Assembly (NCBI GenBank): GCA_022496185.1
Contig: WTXG01000588.1
Span: 1-11,470 of the forward strand
Source of the DNA: Multifurca ochricompacta
Taxonomy: Eukaryota > Basidiomycota > Agaricomycetes > Russulales > Russulaceae
DNA length: 11,470 nt
Direction: 5' to 3'
Shown piece after piece: positions 8,399 to 11,470 of this stretch (its first letter is position 1; every line of letters starts with the position of its first letter). A program made the translations under genes and the position numbers. The notes below the pieces were generated by a model. It was not told where the DNA came from. It saw only the letters and a program-made list of their open reading frames with translations, and did not search any database.

Positions 8399-8547
8399 GA
8401 TAAGGATAAGCCTTATCAGAAGCATAATCATGTGGGACAGCCCCACAGGAGTCATATCAGTGTGGGAGGATTCCCACCAGGGTCAGGGGTAAATGGGGAG
8501 ATAACAGGTCCCACAGGAGTCAGGGTGGATGTGGGAATACTCCCACA
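8399..8547. repeat. Cluster of four short perfect inverted repeats in LTR D
   Basis: GATAAGG/CCTTATC (8399-8417), TGTGGG/CCCACA (8431-8447), GTGGGA/TCCCAC (8462-8477) and TGTGGGA/TCCCACA (8530-8547), each with a 4-5 nt spacer. Three share the TGTGGGA core. They could be hairpins or paired sites for a dimeric DNA-binding protein. They lie between the TATA box (8310) and the 15-bp array. Confidence 0.7.
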
Positions 8548-8638
8548 GGAATCAGAGAAGCGAATGATGAGCCAGATGGGCCATGTGATCAGAAAGGGGT
8601 AAATGATCAGATGAAGATGCTGTGATCAGGGTCAGGGA

Positions 8639-8728
8639 TCACATGGTCCAAAGTCACATGGTCAGGGATCACATGGTCAAGGATCACATGGCCAAGGGTC
8701 ACATGGCCAGGAGTCACATGACTGGCAG
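8639..8728. repeat. Six 15-bp tandem repeats in LTR D
   Basis: Six head-to-tail units of the pattern TCACATGGYCARGGR begin at 8639, 8654, 8669, 8684, 8699 and 8714. Each contains CACATG, an E-box-type hexamer (CATGTG on the other strand), so six such sites recur every 15 bp. If D's sense is minus, the array sits in U3 about 330-420 nt upstream of the TATA box, a plausible enhancer position. Confidence 0.85.
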
Positions 8729-9125
8729 AGGGTCAAGTACAAGCCAAAGTCGTCTAGTTGTCTGGACTGGTCAGATTGGCAGGGACAATGTCAGGGGTTC
8801 CTATGGGTGTCAAGCACAGGGACAGGGTCAGGAGCAGTGGCCAAGGCATAAGCCAAGGCAGCAAGGAAGGGTGGTATACATCCAACAGTGTAGCAGCATA
8901 ACTACCAGCAGGTTAGGTGTAAATGGCAGCATGGGAGGTCAGTCCTATGAACAATGTCACAGGAATCAGGGTAGGGTCCTGGGCACACAGGCCACAGGCA
9001 TCAAGGAAGGTCCCAAGGCAACAGGCCAAGGGCATCAAAGAGTGGTCCAGAGAAGGAGGAGATCAAGGATGGTGCAAAGAATAAGGCATGGTGTGCAGGG
9101 TCAGGAAAAGAGTAGGGTCGTAACA

Positions 9126-9130
9126 GATTG
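9126..9130. repeat. Target site duplication of D, right copy
   Basis: GATTG directly after the CGTAACA end of D; it matches 7862-7866. Confidence 0.85.
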
Positions 9131-9813
9131 GCACATTGGAATGGGTTGACAATCTGTGGGATGTCATGATTGAAGTTTTTGAACATCGTGAACTCCAACA
9201 TGAATTTCTTGCTTTGTGAATGGTCCCCAGTGAATGTTTGGGGCAACACTCCTGACAAATGTCCAGAAGGGGGGGGAATGTTCAGTGGTGGTGCCACAGG
9301 GGCTGGTGGAGCAGGGTCTGGAAGTTGGGCGGTGATGGTAGACATGGGTGGATGGGATGGGGTGATGGTGTCTGTGGATTGTATCGATATCTGGGGAGTT
9401 GTCAAAGCAGGGACTCTGAATGTGACAACTGCGGGTGCAACCAGAACATAGTCGCTGCTAATGCTGGTGCTTCTTCTTCGCTAGGTTCTTCTATGTACTC
9501 CTCTGGTTCGGAGTCTGTGACAATGGCCGGGGGATTTTTCTCTCCAGGGCCTAGTCCAAATTCAGGTGGGGCAGGTCCTGTAGTGACCCAAGAGTGTTGG
9601 CTGTCCGAGTATTGGATGCGATACCAAACTCTCTTTTCGTCGTCGTATTCTACTGGTTGGTATCTTCCGTCATGATAGACGTAGTATCCAAACTTGGACT
9701 CAAAGTCTTTCCAGGTGGCAGAGCCAAGTACTTGCTGTGAAAGATTATGCTTGTCTCTGCATTTGATGAGTTCTTCCGAAGAGGGTCTGACTGCGGCTGG
9801 AAGCCACTGTGAG

Positions 9814-9824
9814 AGACTTGACTT
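9814..9824 (-). other. Candidate self-priming site of element B (degenerate)
   Basis: The minus strand reads AAGTCAAGTCT, two nucleotides after the LTR edge, the same spacing as in element A. Its complement matches 9 of 11 positions of the sequence at the predicted RNA 5' end (10057-10047, AAGTTGAGTCT on plus), with two adjacent mismatches in the middle. Position and spacing support it; the mismatches may be decay or show that the idea is wrong for this element. Confidence 0.45.
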
Positions 9825-10046
9825 GATGTTACGTCCAGTGTGAGACGTTCCGCACGACTTGTGCGACAGCTTTGTATGTTCGTTCAGATAAGAGGTCAAT
9901 AAGACCTTCTTGGAGTTCGAATGGATGAGTCAAAGTCAAAGGGCTGTTCCTAGTGACAATGTTGAGCAGAAAGTGCCAAAAGCACTGAGATGGTTGAGTC
10001 AAAGGTTCAAGGGGAAGTCCAGAAGACAAACACCATTGTATTCAAT

Positions 10047-10057
10047 AAGTTGAGTCT
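10047..10057 (-). other. Candidate RNA 5' end of element B
   Basis: The minus strand reads AGACTCAACTT, 34 nt after the start of TATATAAG and 9/11 complementary to the site at 9824-9814. The same 11 nt occur unchanged in the second LTR copy near 11411-11421. Confidence 0.4.
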
Positions 10058-10083
10058 GAGGTCTACAATGTAGCTACAGCGGA

Positions 10084-10091
10084 CTTATATA
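10084..10091 (-). promoter_or_regulatory. TATA box of the element B LTR
   Basis: The minus strand reads TATATAAG, a consensus TATA box. It is conserved in the second LTR copy at 11448-11455, and lies 34 nt upstream of the candidate RNA 5' end at 10057. Confidence 0.7.
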
Positions 10092-10410
10092 TGTAATCAA
10101 ATGGGCGTCTATAAGATAAGGAACTGGAGTCAGGTGGGCCCAAATATATGGAAGCGGACGCGTAAAGTTGGGCTTCTGATAGGGTATTAAGTAAGTGTCC
10201 AAACGTAAAGAAAAGAGATAGCAAGATAAGAGATAAGGGATCAAACATAGGTATACAGTGCATCAAACAAGTCCAAAGCAAGTCACGGGACAGGAGTAAG
10301 GCACGTGATGGTCTCAGGACGGAGACGTGATCATGAGTGCAGAGTGGGTGGTAAAGAGGTCGCTGTTGGGGAGGTGGAAGAAAATGGGGTTGCTCGGCAG
10401 GGATGTAACA

Positions 10411-11112
10411 ATCTCCATCTTTGGCTGGGGACGATCAACATCACTGGCCAGAATACCTTCCGCTACCAAGTATGTACATAATTCCTGGACACACGATCGC
10501 ACTAAATTGTCACCAACATGCCCTACTTCATGGTGTCTCCTTGATTGGAAAGCCCAACTAACGGAGACAGGCATTCCCCATCTAGATGACCATTTATGGA
10601 GCCTTCATGTCGCTTGTGTGCACACTGAAGAAGCGCTTTGATCGCCGACAGACCTACCCAGCCGACCAAGCCTTGAAGTCAGCACTTGGGTATGGCTTGA
10701 GGGCAAACATCTCAAGACATATTTCCCTCTGCCAAATTAGCCCCCCGGTGTTACGGCCTTTTATGATCTTGGGCCATATCTCTCCTGTGGTCTATCGCCT
10801 ATCTTTGCCTCCCCACATGAAAATACATGATGTCTTCCACATAGATTTGCTCACCCCTTATCTAGAACATTGGCACATGGTTCAAATTACCTGAGACCAC
10901 CACCTGACATCATCAACACTGAGGAAGAATATGAGGTGGAAGCAATATTGAATCACGACATTATATGCTCCAAAAAACTCCAATATCTGGTTAGCTGGAA
11001 AGGATCCACAAGTGACAATTCATGGGTAAATGAGCATGACTGCCATGCCCCTGACCTAGTAAAATGTTACAACACCCTGCTATCTAGGCACCAGGGTCGG
11101 CACCACCCTTGA
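10411..11112 (+). pseudogene. pol: Pol fragment of element C: integrase C-terminus and chromodomain
   Basis: Plus-strand remnant of a third chromovirus, homologous to the last quarter of element A pol. It opens with LWLG...DQHHWPEYLPL, then YVHNSWTHDRTKLSP, a WKAQLTETGIPHLDD block, the GPF-type stretch ISPVVYRLSLPPHMKIHDVF followed by HIDLLTPYLE (about 10775-10870), and a chromodomain (EEEYEVEAILNH, KKLQYLVSWKGS, NSWVNEHDCHAP, about 10920-11060). It ends HQGRHHP then TGA at 11110-11112, where element A has HQG, a TGA, RHP and TAA. At least four frame changes break it, so it decayed by indels as well as by base changes. Protease, RT, RNase H and the catalytic integrase core are missing; the fragment starts exactly at the LTR edge of element B, which implies that the rest lies beyond B to the left. 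Confidence 0.9.
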
Positions 11113-11187
11113 GAAGGGGGTAATTCCACCTTTTCCTTCCCTTTTATTTCCTACCAACATCAGAATCACCTTCCTACTATCCCCACA
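11113..11187 (+). other. Post-pol region of element C, cut by LTR E
   Basis: GAAGGGGGTAATTCC directly after the pol stop matches the GAAGGGGGTGACC that follows pol in element A, then a pyrimidine-rich stretch up to CCACA. In A this spot is not the polypurine tract but the start of the ORF3 region, so C probably had a similar downstream gene, interrupted here by the LTR that begins at 11188. Confidence 0.55.
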
Positions 11188-11470
11188 TGTTACATCCGGT
11201 GTGGGACATTCCACACGACTTGTGTGACAGCATTACATTTGTTATCAGGTAAGAAACCAATAAGGCTCCTTGGAGTTTGTATGGGAAGAGTCAAAGTCAA
11301 AGAGGCTGTACTCTAAGACAATGTTGAGTGGAAAGTACCAGAATACTGTGAGATGATCGAGTCAAGGCTTTCAAAGGGAAGTCCAGAAGACAAGCACCGA
11401 TGTATTCAATAAGTTGAGTCTGAGGTCTACAATGTAGCTACAGTGGACTTATATACGTAATCGAATGAGT
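11188..11470 (-). repeat. Element E: second LTR of element B's family (partial)
   Basis: Begins TGTTACATCC and follows 9827-10110 throughout in the same orientation, roughly 80 percent identical by eye, with long shared blocks such as the TATATAAG box (11448-11455, minus strand) and its flanks. The window ends 283 bp in, about half of the 584 bp expected. The sequence left of it is element C, not gag, so it is either a solo LTR or the 3' LTR of another minus-strand element; CCACA (11183-11187) is the predicted target duplication. Confidence 0.85.

Larger units (their letters stand above)
7867..9125 (-). mobile_element. Element D: solo LTR (1259 bp) in element B gag
   Basis: Starts TGTTACGCTC and ends GGGTCGTAACA on the plus strand (7-bp inverted TGTTACG/CGTAACA, TG...CA edges). 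GATTG flanks it on both sides (7862-7866 and 9126-9130). Removing it with one GATTG joins ...CQFPN-type Gag codons into one frame (minus strand ...FQCAN then LFLSLI). No coding domain of any transposon is visible inside, so it is most likely an LTR left after recombination between the two ends of a full element. The strand is taken from a TATATAAG at 8310-8303. The family is unlike A's LTR but has the same kind of ends as B's. A short non-autonomous element is the alternative. Confidence 0.82.
9126..9826 (-). pseudogene. gag: Gag of element B, N-terminal part
   Basis: Starts almost directly after the 5' LTR. The first frame (9826 to the TGA at 9402-9404) contains SSLSQWLPAAVRPSSEEL and FGYYVYHDGRYQPVEYDDEK followed by VWYRIQY, a tyrosine-rich leader block, then an acidic EPEEYIEEPSEEEAPALA. 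A frame change near 9470-9410 leads into a Pro/Thr-rich linker and the capsid start (LSGVLPQTFTGDHSQSKKF, then FKNFNHDIPQIVNPFQCANL, ending at 9126). Capsid segments of fungal Gag proteins often open with a TFxGDxSxSxxFL pattern, which supports the call. I see no certain start ATG; initiation inside the LTR is possible. The sequence stops abruptly where D inserted and resumes at 7866. Confidence 0.8.
1..10410 (-). mobile_element. Element B: older LTR retrotransposon, split by A and D
   Basis: Minus-strand element whose 5' LTR is 9827-10410. It is followed leftward by a primer-binding-site candidate and a gag gene cut into three parts (9826-9126, 7866-7327, 110-1). Two insertions separate the parts: solo LTR D (7867-9125) and complete element A (111-7326). 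Removing each insertion with one target copy restores a continuous gag frame across both sites, except for TGA codons. Pol and the 3' LTR would lie left of the window. The right edge abuts a fragment of element C, with ATCTC (10411-10415) as the predicted target duplication. Confidence 0.85.
9827..10410 (-). repeat. 5' LTR of element B (584 bp)
   Basis: Plus-strand ends are TGTTACGTCC and GGATGTAACA, a near-perfect 10-bp inverted pair with TG...CA edges. The left edge is fixed by similarity to a second copy starting at 11188 (roughly 80 percent identical by eye), which also begins exactly at TGTTAC. The right edge is inferred from the inverted terminus and from the abrupt start of integrase homology at 10411. 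The minus strand is taken as sense because gag follows at 9826 and a TATATAAG box lies on that strand. Flanks do not match (CTTGA left, ATCTC right), as expected for one LTR of a longer element rather than a solo LTR. Confidence 0.85.

Noticed and set aside
8025..8602. Plus-strand frames in LTR D
   Set aside because: They lie fully inside a noncoding LTR, with no recognisable domain and low-complexity composition.
8399..8728. CRISPR-like array
   Set aside because: Units are contiguous 15-mers without spacers, and the setting is a eukaryotic LTR.
7867..9125. DNA transposon or MITE
   Set aside because: Only 7-bp inverted ends with TG...CA edges and a 5-bp duplication, which fit an LTR better; the apparent 8-bp duplication arises because the LTR itself ends in ACA.
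8622..9149. Plus-strand open frame of 175 codons with His-Met repeats
   Set aside because: The repeats are the translation of the 15-bp tandem array, and the frame crosses the LTR D edge at 9125 into antisense gag.
10314..10574. Minus-strand 86-codon frame
   Set aside because: It crosses the LTR B edge and is antisense to the integrase fragment of C.
9827..11470. LTR pair of a small plus-strand element containing pol C
   Set aside because: LTR sense is minus (TATATAAG, gag adjacency), pol C is plus, and no polypurine tract touches 11188.

Overview
This window contains nothing but retrotransposons. I see no host gene, tRNA, rRNA, CRISPR array or bacterial signal. Chromodomain-carrying Ty3/gypsy elements (chromoviruses), a TGA-only pattern of decay that fits CpG methylation loss, and the style of the Gag proteins suggest repeat-rich heterochromatin of a fungus, probably an Agaricomycete mushroom. 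The species assignment is inference; the retrotransposon content is read directly from the sequence.

Layout. (1) Element A, 111-7326, minus strand, is a complete but dead Ty3/gypsy chromovirus. It has two LTRs (6799-7326 is 5', 111-636 is 3'), a 5-bp target duplication CAATC (106-110 and 7327-7331), an 11-nt self-priming primer-binding site, gag (about 6535-5197), pol (5200-1907: protease, RT, RNase H, integrase, chromodomain) and an extra gene, 'ORF3', between pol and the 3' LTR (1847 into the LTR, about 504). (2) Element A sits inside the gag gene of an older element B (minus strand). Its pieces are 9826-9126 (Gag N-terminus), 7866-7327 (capsid region) and 110-1 (zinc knuckle); its 5' LTR is 9827-10410 and its pol and 3' LTR lie off the left edge. 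(3) A 1259-bp solo LTR, D (7867-9125, target duplication GATTG), is a second insertion in the same gag. (4) Right of B's 5' LTR is a plus-strand fragment of a third chromovirus, C (10411-11112: integrase C-terminus, chromodomain, stop). It begins exactly at B's LTR edge, so B probably inserted into C's pol. (5) At 11188 a second LTR of B's family, E, starts and runs off the window.

Inferred order of events: C, then B into C, then D and A into B's gag; E is a separate insertion downstream of C. Removing A and D in thought, with one target copy each, leaves B's gag in one reading frame across both sites, which strongly supports the nesting.

Most interesting points: all 15 premature stops across pol and ORF3 of element A are TGA, with no frameshift; the two LTRs of A match almost perfectly over U3 but differ by about 15 percent over R-U5; an exact 11-nt Tf1-type self-primer starts 35 nt after the TATA box, with a degenerate equivalent in B; ORF3 is an unrecognised gene in the envelope position whose frame runs through the polypurine tract into U3; and A and D both entered at an ACA/GATTG 8-mer. 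I found no evidence for a novel non-transposon system.
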